A stretch of 64,000 bases of DNA from Evansella caseinilytica (GTDB lineage Bacteria; Bacillota; Bacilli; Bacillales; Salisediminibacteriaceae). Location of the stretch: the NCBI RefSeq assembly GCF_900107275.1, contig NZ_FNPI01000009.1, positions 62,001-126,000 on the forward strand, given 5' to 3'. Within the stretch, counting starts at the first letter, position 1; every line of letters starts with the position of its first letter. Of the stretch, positions 16,819-26,780 are shown piece by piece. The notes under the pieces were generated by a model. The model was not told where the DNA came from and did no database searches. It worked only from the letters and a program-made list of their open reading frames with translations. Made by a program: the position numbers and the translations under genes.

Positions 16819-17145
16819 GCTCGCAACAGCCATGCTGAAACATCGGGAATTCAGGTGAAGACGTACTCCACCTGATGAAAGTTCCACCTACGCTAACGTT
16901 TACATGTTGGTGCTTATACCATAAAGCTGAACGTGCTTTTGTCAAAGGGAGCTCACCTTTGGTGGACAATAGAAATGCAGAAAACTTTCAAGTTGTCCTC
17001 CCCCTCAAATGTTGCGGCACTCACGGCAGTCCTTCCGAACGCGCGTCCCCTGCCGCGCGTTCATCGCATCGGCGGCTGCAACTTTGTCAGAACACACCGC
17101 ATAGAAAAGCTATTACAAGTTAGGGTTAGCCCGTCTTACGTTGTT
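16819..17145. other. Intergenic region with a family-4 repeat
   Basis: A family-4 repeat occupies about 16846-16970. The remainder (about 16980-17140) contains inverted-repeat-like GC-rich DNA (GAACGCGCG / CGCGCGTTC at about 17037-17063). No gene is evident; the overlapping short frames lack ribosome binding sites. Confidence 0.5.
16846..16970 (+). repeat. Family-4 double-hairpin repeat (copy 1)
   Basis: CAGGTGAAG...CTCCACCTGATGAAA forms a hairpin, followed by CACCTACGCT and then an AAAGG / ACCTTT hairpin near 16945-16960. The same order of blocks occurs at 55015-55143. Both copies lie downstream of plus-strand genes and close to the 3' end of a converging gene. Confidence 0.55.
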
Positions 17146-17547
17146 TCAACCTGCAATGATCTTCAGGTAATATGAACGTGGCCTTGGCCCGTCAAATTCG
17201 CAGAAATAAATTCCTTGCCATGTTCCAAGCGCCAGCTTCTCCCCATGGATCAAGACTACTTGGGTGGCCCCCACCGTACTTGCCTTTAAATGAGAAGCAG
17301 AATTCCCTTCTGCGTGACGGTATTTGTCATGTGTCCAGGGATAAATTTCGTCCCACCTCATTAACATATCGTGTTTTACGTCAGGGTCGGCATTTTCGTT
17401 AATGGTAATTCCTGCCGTTGTATGTGGACAATAGATATAAACCACTCCGTCGGCGACTCCTGTTTCGTTGACAAAGCGGCGCACTTCCCCGGTAATATCC
17501 ATCATTTCATCCCGCTGTGTTGTGCGGACAGAAACTTTTTTAAACAT
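17146..17547 (-). CDS. yugU: YjbQ/UPF0047 family protein (secondary thiamine-phosphate synthase type)
   Basis: A 133-residue YjbQ-family protein; some members show weak thiamine-phosphate synthase activity, but the physiological role is unclear. The signature CPHTTAGITINENADPDVKHDM and GNSASHLKAS, with the conserved His residues, and the C-terminal GTWQGIYFCEFDGPR are present. The ATG at 17545-17547 follows AGGTG by six bases; the GTG further up is inside the ribosome binding site. It starts five bases after the proC-like gene ends, suggesting co-transcription. The yugU name is by family similarity. Confidence 0.8.
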   Translation of the reverse strand: MFKKVSVRTTQRDEMMDITGEVRRFVNETGVADGVVYIYCPHTTAGITINENADPDVKHDMLMRWDEIYPWTHDKYRHAEGNSASHLKASTVGATQVVLIHGEKLALGTWQGIYFCEFDGPRPRSYYLKIIAG

Positions 17548-17552
17548 CGTTT

Positions 17553-18386
17553 TCACCTGCCTTTTTTCGCTGTCGTTATTTCATTCCTGCTGTTCCGCGC
17601 ATGGCGATTCGTCGCATTGACCGCTTCATGGAGAACAGCCTGAAATTTACCGTTATCCAGCACACGTAAGCCTTCCGCCGTTGCTCCTCCCGGTGATGCC
17701 ACCTGCCGGATTAATTCCGCCGGCTCCGATCCGCCTTCCAGCATCGCCGCTGAGCCGCTCAGCATAGGAACAACAAGCCGCCTTGCCTGCTCCGCCGATA
17801 CTCCGCTGTCCATTGCCGCCCGTTCCAACGCTTCAACAAATGTATAAACAAATGCCGGGGCACTACCGGTTATTGCTGTCATATCATGTACTTGTTGCTC
17901 AGTCAGTTCCTCGGACTCTCCGATAGCATCCAGCAGGAGAGAAATGATTTTCCGCTGCTGTTCATTGACAGCCTTTCCGCAAGTAAAAATAGTCATTGAT
18001 TTTCCGACCTGGGCAGCCGTGTTCGGCATCATCCAGCATACCGGCACTTCCTTTCCCAACCGTTTTTCCATATAAGACGGGTCAATACCGGCAGCAACCG
18101 TAATGATAAGCTGTTTCTCGAGATGCGGGGCTAAAGCACGCAGCAGCTCATCCTGCGTCTCCGGAGGGGTGGCGAGCACAATCACCTGGTGGTCGCGCAC
18201 TTCCTCCTGCCAACGATCCGCCGAATGTACGGCAAACATTGCAGCTATTTGCTGCAACCGCTTTTTATCGGAAAAATTCGTGACGGTAATCCTTCCAAAT
18301 TCCGGACTGTTTTTGTTCCGCAATCCGGAAATTATCGCCTGCGCCATTCTACCTGCACCGATCATTAACATATGTATTGGGGTCAT
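17553..18386 (-). CDS. proC: Pyrroline-5-carboxylate reductase
   Basis: P5C reductase catalyses the last step of proline synthesis with NAD(P)H. The 277-residue product has an N-terminal Rossmann motif MLMIGAGRMAQAII and an intact C-terminal signature (MTAITGSAPAFVYTFVEAL; SPGGATAEGLRVL). Bacillus carries several paralogues (ProG, ProH, ProI, ComER), and which one this is cannot be told. The ATG at 18384-18386 is 11 bases after AAGGAG. It is followed immediately by the YjbQ-family gene. Confidence 0.88.
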   Translation of the reverse strand: MTPIHMLMIGAGRMAQAIISGLRNKNSPEFGRITVTNFSDKKRLQQIAAMFAVHSADRWQEEVRDHQVIVLATPPETQDELLRALAPHLEKQLIITVAAGIDPSYMEKRLGKEVPVCWMMPNTAAQVGKSMTIFTCGKAVNEQQRKIISLLLDAIGESEELTEQQVHDMTAITGSAPAFVYTFVEALERAAMDSGVSAEQARRLVVPMLSGSAAMLEGGSEPAELIRQVASPGGATAEGLRVLDNGKFQAVLHEAVNATNRHARNSRNEITTAKKGR

Positions 18387-18469
18387 TCTGATAAACACTC
18401 CTTAATTATTAGCGGATGTTCAAAAAGTCTGGGAAACATCAGCTCTTTCATTATACTGTTGATGACGGA

Positions 18470-18504
18470 GAAAGCAAAAGGTGCGTCCTCACTTTGGACA
18501 CACC
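18470..18504 (-). terminator. Terminator after the gene at 18580-19272
   Basis: On the minus strand, GGTGTGTCC (18504-18496) and GGACGCACC (18488-18480) form a 9-bp stem with a 7-base loop, followed by TTTTGCTTT. It separates the unknown gene from the proC-yugU pair. A remnant of a family-2 repeat end (GATGTTCAAAAAGTCTGGGA) lies at 18415-18434. Confidence 0.7.
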
Positions 18505-18579
18505 CGAACGTTTCTTGATGGCGTCAGTAGCAAGCCGCTTGCCTGCGTTTTACCGGCGAAGTCCATCACTGCTCCTGCT

Positions 18580-19272
18580 TCAGCAGCTCTCCGTCAGCCG
18601 TTTTTCCAGCCGCCGCATTTCAATGTCATCCTTGTTTTCCTTTTCGTACTGTTTTAAATTCCGTATTAAACGGGACAGCGGAAGACCGGCATCGACAATT
18701 CGCTTGTTTTTTAAATGGGTGGCGAAAAAGTCGACATGACCGCTTTCATAAGTGTTTTCTTCCTCCACTGCTTCAAAATACATGGCAAATGCCTCCGTAA
18801 CGGAACACTGCCCGGGGATAATGTCACTGTAGTACTCTAAGTGGCTTTGATAATTCCTTTCCCGCAGCTTCGCCATAAACATCGTAAGAAACCTTTCCTC
18901 TTTCCCTTGAATGCTGCACCCTTTTCTTTCAAGCAGGTTTAAAAACACCTTCAGTTCTTTATGATAAAAAGCATACGCTTTCCGCACTTCCTTTGTCAGG
19001 CTGACGCTTGCACCCGCTGTTCCGTCGGAGCGAGCATACAGCAAGTTCAGCAAAGCCTTGCAGACCTCAGGCTTTAATAAAAATACCGGCTGAACGGTTT
19101 TTAAATAGTTATTGATCTCATTATTGAAGACCAGCCACTCCTGCTGTTCTCTGGAAATCTTCTCCATTATCTCCTGTCGTTCATGCTCGGCGTACTCCGC
19201 AATTCGCTGCTGTGTTTCCCGAGCCCAAACCGCCTGCTTTGCCGCAAACTTCCTTTTCCATGTTTGAAACAT
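18580..19272 (-). CDS. Conserved-looking hypothetical protein
   Basis: A 230-residue soluble protein, mostly helical and charged, with no recognised domain. The N-terminal 60 residues (many Glu, Gln, Arg, Lys) could form a coiled coil. No signal peptide, membrane segment or metal motif was seen. The start is well supported: AAGGAGG lies eight bases before the ATG at 19270-19272. It has its own terminator. Codon use looks like that of its neighbours, so it is probably a real gene. Confidence 0.65.
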   Translation of the reverse strand: MFQTWKRKFAAKQAVWARETQQRIAEYAEHERQEIMEKISREQQEWLVFNNEINNYLKTVQPVFLLKPEVCKALLNLLYARSDGTAGASVSLTKEVRKAYAFYHKELKVFLNLLERKGCSIQGKEERFLTMFMAKLRERNYQSHLEYYSDIIPGQCSVTEAFAMYFEAVEEENTYESGHVDFFATHLKNKRIVDAGLPLSRLIRNLKQYEKENKDDIEMRRLEKRLTESC

Positions 19273-19302
19273 GTTTAACTCCTCCTTCCGAAATTTCGTC
19301 AA

Positions 19303-19705
19303 TCTGACAGCGCTGAAAAACCTTCCAGCTTTTTTACAACAACTGCTAACAGCGACCTCATCTGCAGTGTATCACATTAAAAACAGGAATAAAACAGAGA
19401 TTTCATAAATAATTTTGTTCTTTCTTTCCCTTAAATACCGCTGACCGTCGATTTTGCTTCATTATCGAATAAAATGATTGATTTTCTCGATATTTTATGC
19501 GAAGCAGTTCTGTAATGTCCTCCTTTTTGAACACGAACTTAAAGAGTGTATTAAAAAAAACAGGCTCTTTTATTTTCAATAAACGGTCCAAAAGCAACAA
19601 CGTTTACGAAAACAGCCAAAAGATAAAGAGCGATCTTTTGAACAAATACTTAAAGATGTTTTTTTGTATTTCCGGAAATACATGCTATCTTTATAAGAGG
19701 CTGAA
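19303..19705. other. Intergenic region with repeat remnants and a palindrome
   Basis: Two fragments resemble family-1 ends: TTTTTGAACACGAACTTAAAG at about 19524-19544 (split end) and AAAAGATAAAGAGCG with ATCTTTTGAACAAATACT at about 19618-19650. A perfect 18-bp palindrome follows at 19665-19682. No gene was accepted; the 65-codon minus-strand frame at 19403-19600 lies over the repeat remnants. Confidence 0.5.
19665..19682. promoter_or_regulatory. 18-bp perfect palindrome upstream of ytfP
   Basis: TGTATTTCCGGAAATACA is a perfect dyad 24 bases before the first possible ytfP start. It could be an operator or the remains of a hairpin. No standard -35/-10 pair is clear around it. Confidence 0.35.
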
Positions 19706-21007
19706 ATGGAGATGATGGAAAGGATGATGAAGTTAATGAATTTCGATGTCATTGTTATCGGCGGCGGCCCCGCGGGTCTCATGGCTTCCGTTGCCGCCGG
19801 GGAGCACGGTGCCAACGTCCTTCTGCTGGATAAAGGCGGCAAGCTCGGCAGAAAGCTGGCCATATCCGGCGGCGGACGCTGCAATGTCACCAACCGGTCG
19901 GATATGGAAGAGATCATCGCCAATATCCCGGGAAACGGCCGATTTATGTACAGTCCGTTTTCTGTTTTTAACAACGAAGATATCATTCGTTTTTTTGAAA
20001 ATCTTGGCATTCCTTTAAAGGAAGAAGACCGCGGGCGGATGTTTCCCGTTAACGACAAGGCGGCGACAGTTGTCAAGGCACTGGTGGACCGAGTCAAGGC
20101 GCTCAACGTGACGATTCGCATCAATACGGAAGTGAAGGATGTGCTGTTTGACAAGCCTGACGGGAAAGTGCTTGGGGTTGTATTGACTACTGGCGAGCGA
20201 ATAGCGGCGGCAAATGTCGTCGTTGCGGTCGGCGGTAAATCCGTTCCGCATACAGGCTCTACCGGCGACGGCTATCCATGGGCAAAAAAAGCCGGACATA
20301 CAATCACCGAACTGTATCCGACAGAGGTGCCAGTTACTGCAAATGATTCGTTTATTCGCGCTAAACTGCTGCAAGGCCTGTCTTTGCGGAATGTCGTTCT
20401 TTCCGTACTTGATCCGAAAACGAACAAGGCTGTCGTCTCCCATGAAGGAGATATCGTCTTTACCCATTTCGGTATTTCTGGTCCTGCCGCGCTCCGCTGC
20501 AGTCAATTTGTCGTTAAGGCAATACAGCAGCATCGGGTCCATTCCGTCAAGCTGGCTCTCGATCTTTTTCCCGCCGAATCGGTAGAAGCTGTTTTGCAAA
20601 CGCTGGAGACGCTTCTCGGGGAACAGCCAAAAAAAGCGGTTAAAAACGTGCTTAACGGCTGGCTGCCGGAACGCTTTGTCCCGGTGCTGTTAACTCAAAC
20701 TGCCGTTGAGCCATTGCTGATTAAAACGGAAATCTCCAAAGAAAAGCTCCGAGCGCTTGCTCATAGTGTTAAAAACTTTCCGATTCACGCTACCGGAACA
20801 CTCTCCCTGGAAAAGGCTTTCGTCACTGGAGGCGGCGTGTCCGTAAAAGAAATAAAACCGAAGCGGATGGAATCCAAAATGATGAAAGGGTTGTTTTTTT
20901 GCGGAGAAGTATTGGACATACATGGTTATACCGGGGGCTACAACATCACGGTCGCCTTCTCGACAGGATATACGGCGGGACAGGCGGCGGCAATGAATCG
21001 AGTTTGA
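19706..21007 (+). CDS. ytfP: YtfP-like FAD-dependent oxidoreductase (HI0933/BaiN family)
   Basis: Flavoprotein of up to 433 residues. The N-terminal dinucleotide-binding motif [19 protein letters not shown] is followed by [17 protein letters not shown], the signature of this family. [17 protein letters not shown] and the C-terminal [17 protein letters not shown] motif complete the FAD site. Substrate is unknown in Bacillus. Several in-frame ATGs exist (19706, 19712, 19715, 19724, 19727, 19736). 19706 has AGAGG at five bases; 19736 better matches the usual N terminus. The gene converges with leuS. Confidence 0.85.
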   Translation: MEMMERMMKLMNFDVIVIGGGPAGLMASVAAGEHGANVLLLDKGGKLGRKLAISGGGRCNVTNRSDMEEIIANIPGNGRFMYSPFSVFNNEDIIRFFENLGIPLKEEDRGRMFPVNDKAATVVKALVDRVKALNVTIRINTEVKDVLFDKPDGKVLGVVLTTGERIAAANVVVAVGGKSVPHTGSTGDGYPWAKKAGHTITELYPTEVPVTANDSFIRAKLLQGLSLRNVVLSVLDPKTNKAVVSHEGDIVFTHFGISGPAALRCSQFVVKAIQQHRVHSVKLALDLFPAESVEAVLQTLETLLGEQPKKAVKNVLNGWLPERFVPVLLTQTAVEPLLIKTEISKEKLRALAHSVKNFPIHATGTLSLEKAFVTGGGVSVKEIKPKRMESKMMKGLFFCGEVLDIHGYTGGYNITVAFSTGYTAGQAAAMNRV

Positions 21008-21377
21008 CGCAAAAACGGGAGAGACCCCCCTGTGAGTCAAGCTGGAAGTGAGGAGCGAAGCCGCTGCACCTTTTCAAAAGCCTGATAGGAATGTTTTTTG
21101 TGTCGAGTGCGAAGCAATTGCCCCTGTGCTTTTAAAATCATGTTTACTTTTGACTTAGTTCCATTGAATACGCGGGAAACAGGCGAAGCGGTGGAAAAGG
21201 ACGGCAGTTAAAACGGAGTCGCTGAGCACTCCGCCCGCGGGGGAAAGCGGCGGATTTCGCTGCCCATTCAGGAGGCACCAGCCTTGGGCCGGACACCGCG
21301 GTTCCTCGTTTCGGACCCGCAGTGCCTGCTTTTCCAAAGCTCGGGAGCATGTGCTCTGTTCTCCTTGTCTCCTCCCG
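21008..21377. other. Intergenic region with a G+C-rich block
   Basis: The 370-bp gap between converging ytfP and leuS contains, at about 21170-21340, a G+C-rich block with CTCCGCCCGCGGGGGAAAGC and several internal inverted repeats. Its texture is like the CTTTCCGCGGGCGG-type interspersed repeats common in Bacillaceae genomes, but only one copy is in this window. No coding sequence was recognised. Confidence 0.4.
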
Positions 21378-23795
21378 TTAATTGGCGACGATATTAACAA
21401 GTTTTCCAGGAACTGCAATCACCTTCCGGATGGTTTTCCCGACGATTTCTTCTTGAATTTTATCCATTTGTTTCGCTTTCGCTTCCATTTCTTCACGGGA
21501 AGCTTCCTTGGCGATCAGAAGCTTCGTCCGCACCTTTCCGTTGACTTGAACAACGATTTCCACCTCGTCGTCTACCAGCAGTGCTTCATCATGCGTCGGC
21601 CACGCCTCATAAGCAATCGTCTTTTCATGTCCGAAACGATTCCATAGCTCTTCGCAAAGATGCGGCGCGATAGGCGAGAACAGCTTGATGAAGCCTTCAA
21701 GCTGTGCCTTCGGAAGCGTCTCTTGCCTGTAAGCTTCGTTGATGAAGACCATCAATTGTGAAATCGCCGTATTAAAGCGCAGACCTTCAATGTCCTCGGT
21801 AACTTTTTTCACCGTCTGATGATATACTTTCGTCATTTCAGGAGTGCCGTCAGCGTCCACAATCGCCGAGTTAAGCTGGCCGCCATCCATGATCATCAAC
21901 CTCCAGACGCGGTCGAGAAATCGTCTTGCCCCGTCAAGCCCAGTGGTACTCCAGGCAATGGAAGCATCCAGCGGTCCCATGAACATTTCATACAGCCGCA
22001 GCGTATCAGCACCGTGGCTATGGACAATTTCATCAGGATTGACGACATTTCCTTTTGATTTACTCATTTTCTCGTTATTTTCTCCAAGAATCATCCCTTG
22101 GTTATACAACCTCTGGAACGGCTCCTTTGTCGGTACTACACCAAGATCATACAGTACTTTATGCCAGAAGCGGGCATAAAGCAAATGCAGAACAGCGTGC
22201 TCGGCACCGCCGATGTAAATGTCCACCGGGAGCCATTTTTTCAACAGCTCAGGATCGGCAAGCTGCTTTTCGTTGTGTGGATCGATGTAGCGCAGATAGT
22301 ACCAGCAGCTGCCGGCCCACTGCGGCATCGTATTCGTCTCCCGCCGGCCTTTTTTCCCGGTTTCCGGATCGGTGACATACAGCCAGTCTTCCGCGTTTGC
22401 CAGCGGCGACTCACCGGTACCTGAAGGCTTGAATTCCTCCAACTCAGGCAGCGTCAGCGGCAGTTCCGTTTCAGGAACCGGCTTCATCGTTCCGTCTTCA
22501 TAGTGAATAATCGGTATCGGCTCTCCCCAATATCGCTGGCGGCTGAACAGCCAATCTCGAAGGCGGTATGTCACTTTCTTTTCACCAAGTCCCTGATCTT
22601 CAAGCCACGCAATCATCTTTTTTATGGCGGCTTCGTTCCCAAGGCCATCAAGAAAGTCGGACCGGACGTGCGGACCGTCACCAGTATAAGCAGCTTTGGA
22701 AACATCTCCGCCGGAGACAACTTCCTTTATCGGCAGGCCGAATGCGCTCGCAAATTCATAGTCTCTTTCGTCATGAGCGGGAACGGCCATAATGGCTCCC
22801 GTTCCGTAGTTGACAAGCACATAATCCGCGATCCAGATCGGCAGCTTTTCCTTTGTAAGCGGATGAACGGCATAGGCCCCGGTAAACACGCCGGTTTTTT
22901 CTTTCGAAAGCTCCGTTCTTTCCAGGTCGCTCTTTACCGCAACCTTCTGCTGATAATTTTTCACCGCTGCCTGCTGCTCTTCGCTCATGATTTTTTCCAC
23001 AAGTTTATGTTCCGGCGCGAGGACGAGATAAGTCGCGCCAAAAAGTGTATCAGGCCGCGTTGTAAAAACGGTTATCGCTTCAGTGGTATCCGCGATCTCA
23101 AAACGGACGTCGGCGCCTTCAGAACGCCCGATCCAATTCCGCTGCATATCCTTAATGCTTTCCGGCCAATCAAGCTCGTCTAAATCTTCCAGAAGCCTGT
23201 CGGCATAGGCTGTAATCCTCAACATCCACTGTTTCATAGGGCGACGCTCCACCGGATGCCCTCCGCGTTCACTTTTCCCGTCAATCACTTCTTCATTGGC
23301 CAGCACGGTTCCCAGCGCGGGACACCAGTTAACGGCTACTTCGTCTATATATGCCAGCCCTTTTTCATACAATTTCAGGAAAATCCATTGCGTCCATTTA
23401 TAATATTTTTCGTCTGTCGTGTTGATTTCCCGATCCCAATCGTAGGAAAAACCGAGAGATTTAATTTGTCTGCGAAACGTATCGATATTTTTCTCAGTGA
23501 ATTCACCCGGATGTCTGCCGGTATCAAGGGCAAATTGCTCCGCCGGCAGTCCGAATGCATCCCAGCCCATCGGATGAAGAACGTTGTACCCCTGCATACG
23601 TTTCATGCGGGAAAGGATGTCCGTCGCTGTGTACCCTTCCGGATGCCCGACATGCAGCCCTGCCCCTGAAGGATAAGGGAACATATCAAGCGCATAAAAT
23701 TTTTCTTTGTCCGGCACTTCTTCCATTTTGAATGTTTTATTCGCTTCCCAAAAAGCTTGCCATTTCTTTTCGATTTCCTGATGGTTAAACGCCAT
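21378..23795 (-). CDS. leuS: Leucyl-tRNA synthetase
   Basis: Class Ia aminoacyl-tRNA synthetase charging tRNA-Leu, 805 residues, the normal bacterial length. The HIGH motif appears as HVGH at 48-51 and the KMSKS loop as [10 protein letters not shown] in the last third. The connective editing domain contains [11 protein letters not shown] and the [14 protein letters not shown] motif, both required for hydrolysis of mischarged tRNA. The ATG at 23793-23795 follows GGAGG by eight bases. It is preceded by a T-box leader with a Leu specifier and a strong sigma-A promoter. Confidence 0.98.
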   Translation of the reverse strand: MAFNHQEIEKKWQAFWEANKTFKMEEVPDKEKFYALDMFPYPSGAGLHVGHPEGYTATDILSRMKRMQGYNVLHPMGWDAFGLPAEQFALDTGRHPGEFTEKNIDTFRRQIKSLGFSYDWDREINTTDEKYYKWTQWIFLKLYEKGLAYIDEVAVNWCPALGTVLANEEVIDGKSERGGHPVERRPMKQWMLRITAYADRLLEDLDELDWPESIKDMQRNWIGRSEGADVRFEIADTTEAITVFTTRPDTLFGATYLVLAPEHKLVEKIMSEEQQAAVKNYQQKVAVKSDLERTELSKEKTGVFTGAYAVHPLTKEKLPIWIADYVLVNYGTGAIMAVPAHDERDYEFASAFGLPIKEVVSGGDVSKAAYTGDGPHVRSDFLDGLGNEAAIKKMIAWLEDQGLGEKKVTYRLRDWLFSRQRYWGEPIPIIHYEDGTMKPVPETELPLTLPELEEFKPSGTGESPLANAEDWLYVTDPETGKKGRRETNTMPQWAGSCWYYLRYIDPHNEKQLADPELLKKWLPVDIYIGGAEHAVLHLLYARFWHKVLYDLGVVPTKEPFQRLYNQGMILGENNEKMSKSKGNVVNPDEIVHSHGADTLRLYEMFMGPLDASIAWSTTGLDGARRFLDRVWRLMIMDGGQLNSAIVDADGTPEMTKVYHQTVKKVTEDIEGLRFNTAISQLMVFINEAYRQETLPKAQLEGFIKLFSPIAPHLCEELWNRFGHEKTIAYEAWPTHDEALLVDDEVEIVVQVNGKVRTKLLIAKEASREEMEAKAKQMDKIQEEIVGKTIRKVIAVPGKLVNIVAN

Positions 23796-23954
23796 CGAAA
23801 CAACCTCCCTGATATATCTCATTTATAAACACATTTTGCAAAATCCAAGGCTTGGAGCCGATTTTACCTGTGTCCTGCGCAAATGTAGAAGCAATTCTGT
23901 ATAACAAGTTCAATAAAGGCAGTGATTCCTCCCCGCTTCGGTTAAACGTCTTCT

Positions 23955-24245
23955 CTAAAAAAGCCCCCCATCCCCAGCAGAAACACCAGGGACGAGAGGC
24001 TGAGAGACCTTCCCGCGGTACCACCCATGTTAGCGGTCAAAGAAACTGAACGCTCACTCACTCCCGTAACGGGGGTTAGCCGTCATAGAGTAATAAGACA
24101 GGAAAAAAGTCCGTTCCCCCATGCAATTCCAAGGTGAGTTCATCAAGCATCGCGGTTGACTTGCACCAAACGTCAACTCTCTGAAACACGTCGCTTCATT
24201 ACTATTCCTTATCAACATCTTTCGACACGTTTATTTCATACTGAT
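23955..24245 (-). promoter_or_regulatory. T-box leader (Leu) controlling leuS
   Basis: The minus strand carries the T-box sequence GGGTGGTACCGCGG (core complement at 24014-24025), whose TGGT bulge pairs with the ACCA end of uncharged tRNA. Upstream, the specifier loop reads GAACTCACC with CTC (Leu) at 24138-24136. Downstream, AGCCTCTCGTCCC pairs with GGGGATGGGGGGCT followed by TTTTTT (to about 23957), the terminator. Low tRNA-Leu charging would favour the antiterminator and leuS expression. Confidence 0.93.
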
Positions 24246-24253
24246 TACTTGCT

Positions 24254-24282
24254 ATTTTATTCATCCGCAGAAAAGATGTCAA
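24254..24282 (-). promoter_or_regulatory. Sigma-A promoter of leuS
   Basis: On the minus strand TTGACA (24282-24277), a 17-bp spacer and TAAAAT (24259-24254) make a near-consensus promoter just upstream of the T-box leader. Confidence 0.85.
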
Positions 24283-24344
24283 GAAACATCTGCCAATATT
24301 TTTGCCTGTTTTTTCAGTTTTAAACATTTCGGCATCATGCTTTA

Positions 24345-25553
24345 CTAAGCTGAAGCTTCTGTTTCTTTTTTGGAAAACTGCTGCTCCGGTATGTTTTTAT
24401 CAAAGAAGGCGGTTGTCCCGATCGGCACCAGCAGAAGCACTGTGAGCACATAAAAGAGCGCGGACATGCCGTATAAATCAGCCAGCACCCCGCCAAACAG
24501 CGGACCGATTAGCCGGCCACCCGTACCGACGCTGTTCACAATTCCCTGGTAAAAACCCGCTTTTCCATTAGGAGCAAGATGGTGAGCAATCGTCGGAATC
24601 GCCGGCCAGACGAACATCTCACCGATGGTCAAAATGACCATTGCCGCAACAAAAGCAGTAAAGACCCCCGCCTGCGTCAGCACAGCATAAGCGAGGATAA
24701 AAATGGCCGTGCCTGTATAAATTTGCGCTTTTAATGAATGAACCCGATGCTGAATAAAAAATTTAATCAGCGGCTGGCAGAAAACAATCATCGCGCCGTT
24801 GATCGTCCACAAAATGCTGTATTGATTGAGCGAAATGCCCAAAGTTTGCGTATGTACGGAAATTGTGGATGGCCACTGCGAATAGGCGAGCCAGCAGACG
24901 AAGAAGCCGGCGCACAAAATAAGCAAGGCAGTAAAGCGTTTGTTGTTTTCCACCACTTGCGCTTGCTCCGGCACATCGATGACAGAAGAAGTCGTTCCAG
25001 CATTCCCCTGCATGTTGCGAAACGAAAAATAAGCAACAAGAAAAAAAACAAGATACATGATTCCGTTGCCGATAAACACAAGATCAAACCGGTAGCTTGC
25101 CAGAAATCCTCCAGCAGCAGCACCAATGGCAATCCCCACATTTTGCGACACATACATGGCGTTGAAAGGACGGCGACCTCCTTCCGGCCATACAGAGCCG
25201 GCCATGGCATACATGCAGGGAACAAGCATCCCGCCGCCGAAACCGATTCCCATCAGCAGGGCGATATATGCAGGGAGGGAATGATGGAAGAAGGCCAGCA
25301 GAAAAGCGCTTCCCATTGCAATCGCTACTCCGCTGATAATCGCCGGAACCCCTCCCGTCCGGTCAAACAATTTACCTCCGATTAAATTGCCAACAACACC
25401 GGCACCGCTGTTACACATCAGTACAAATCCGGCAACTGTCAACGTCTGATTCAGTTCCTGCGTTAAATAGATCGTATTTAAAGGCCACAAAAACGAAGCG
25501 CCGGTCGTGTTTACGGCCATTCCAATGATCAAAATCCAGACTGCTCGCGGCAT
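24345..25553 (-). CDS. yttB: MFS transporter (YttB-like)
   Basis: A 402-residue major facilitator superfamily protein with about 12 membrane segments. The loop between segments 2 and 3 reads GGKLFDRTGGV, the usual MFS G-x-L-x-D-R motif. Substrate unknown; the fold is typical of drug-efflux-type MFS proteins. AAGGGGGTTACAT precedes the ATG. Placement beside leuS matches yttB in B. subtilis. It lies upstream of and in the same direction as leuS, but the leuS promoter and T-box separate them. Confidence 0.8.
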   Translation of the reverse strand: MPRAVWILIIGMAVNTTGASFLWPLNTIYLTQELNQTLTVAGFVLMCNSGAGVVGNLIGGKLFDRTGGVPAIISGVAIAMGSAFLLAFFHHSLPAYIALLMGIGFGGGMLVPCMYAMAGSVWPEGGRRPFNAMYVSQNVGIAIGAAAGGFLASYRFDLVFIGNGIMYLVFFLVAYFSFRNMQGNAGTTSSVIDVPEQAQVVENNKRFTALLILCAGFFVCWLAYSQWPSTISVHTQTLGISLNQYSILWTINGAMIVFCQPLIKFFIQHRVHSLKAQIYTGTAIFILAYAVLTQAGVFTAFVAAMVILTIGEMFVWPAIPTIAHHLAPNGKAGFYQGIVNSVGTGGRLIGPLFGGVLADLYGMSALFYVLTVLLLVPIGTTAFFDKNIPEQQFSKKETEASA

Positions 25554-25739
25554 ATGTAACCCCCTTATTTCGATGCTCTAAATACATTTTATTCCTCTTC
25601 AGATTCTTTGGCAATCACATTGATCATCACCGCAAGAACTCAGATGTTGCTGATCTTCTCCACGCGATGACAGACAGAAGGAACTGTGGTAGGATGTGAG
25701 GAGATAAAAATGAAAGCATCGACGGCATCGAATATTGAT

Positions 25740-25785
25740 GATGTCTAAAAGGGAAAAACCCCTTTTTGAGACATCTCCTTGTAAA
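25740..25785. terminator. TGTCTC-type hairpin between yttB and mnmL
   Basis: GATGTCTAAAAGGG and CCCCTTTTTGAGACATC form a long imperfect stem. The arms match the terminal hairpin of the family-3 repeats. It lies in a divergent gap, so it is more likely a repeat remnant than a working terminator. Confidence 0.5.
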
Positions 25786-25817
25786 ATCAAAATCAGCTTG
25801 AAAGGATGTTCTTCACC

Positions 25818-26780
25818 ATGAACGAGCCCATTCCTCCCCATTTCGGAGAGAAGCGATACTATAGTTGGAATAAGCATTTACGGGATCAATTCGGGGAAAA
25901 AATCTTTAAAGTCCCCCTCGACGCGGGTTTCGATTGCCCAAACCGCGACGGCAAAGTAGCCAGCGGCGGCTGTACCTTCTGCAGCGAGCGGGGATCCGGC
26001 GACTTTGCCGGCGATCGGAAAGACGATCTTATCACCCAGTTCGTGACGGTAAAAGAAAAATTACATCAGAAGTGGAAAGCCGGCAAGTATCTCGGTTACT
26101 TTCAGGCTTACACGAACACGTACGCGCCGGTGGAGAAGCTGCGGGAACTGTTCGAAGTGATCCTGGAGCAGGAGGACGTTGTCGGCTTGGCGATAGCAAC
26201 GCGCCCCGATTGCCTGCCGGATGATGTGGTGGAGTACTTAGCGGAATTGCATGAACGGACGTACCTCTGGGTGGAATTAGGCTTACAGACAGTCCATGAA
26301 CAGACAGCCCACCTCATTAACCGGGCACATGACTACCAATGCTATGTCGACGGTGTGGAAAAATTACGAAAACACGGCATTCGCGTCTGTTCCCACATTA
26401 TTAATGGCCTGCCGGGGGAAACGACGGCAATGATGCTGAAAACGGCGAAAGCAGTGGCAAAGCTGGATGTCCAGGGAATCAAAATCCATCTGCTGCATCT
26501 GTTAAAGAAAACACCGATGGTGAAGCAATATGAAAAAGGTTTGCTGGAATTCATGAGCTTTGATCAATACATCGGCACCGTCTGCGACCAGTTGGAGGCT
26601 CTTCCTCCTTCCATGATCATTCATCGCTTGACAGGAGACGGTCCCGCGGATTTAATGATCGGCCCGATGTGGAGTTTAAATAAGTGGGAAGTATTAAATG
26701 CCATTGACAGAGAACTGGCAAGGCGAAACAGTTGGCAGGGGAAATATTATGCTGTACCGGAAGGAGTACCGGTGAAATGA
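25818..26780 (+). CDS. mnmL: Radical SAM enzyme of tRNA mnm5s2U synthesis (MnmL/YtqA)
   Basis: A 320-residue TIGR01212-type radical SAM protein. The iron-sulfur motif is CPNRDGKVASGGCTFC in the N-terminal part, a wider Cys spacing than the classical CxxxCxxC, as is normal for this family. YtqA in Gram-positive bacteria is reported to act with YtqB in converting cmnm5s2U to mnm5s2U at the tRNA wobble position. The ATG at 25818 gives the usual N terminus; an ATG at 25806 overlaps AAAGGATG. The stop overlaps the mnmM start (ATGA), indicating translational coupling. Confidence 0.88.
   Translation: MNEPIPPHFGEKRYYSWNKHLRDQFGEKIFKVPLDAGFDCPNRDGKVASGGCTFCSERGSGDFAGDRKDDLITQFVTVKEKLHQKWKAGKYLGYFQAYTNTYAPVEKLRELFEVILEQEDVVGLAIATRPDCLPDDVVEYLAELHERTYLWVELGLQTVHEQTAHLINRAHDYQCYVDGVEKLRKHGIRVCSHIINGLPGETTAMMLKTAKAVAKLDVQGIKIHLLHLLKKTPMVKQYEKGLLEFMSFDQYIGTVCDQLEALPPSMIIHRLTGDGPADLMIGPMWSLNKWEVLNAIDRELARRNSWQGKYYAVPEGVPVK

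Noticed and set aside
19403-19600. 65-codon minus-strand frame upstream of ytfP
   Set aside because: Overlaps family-1 remnants and lacks a convincing ribosome binding site.
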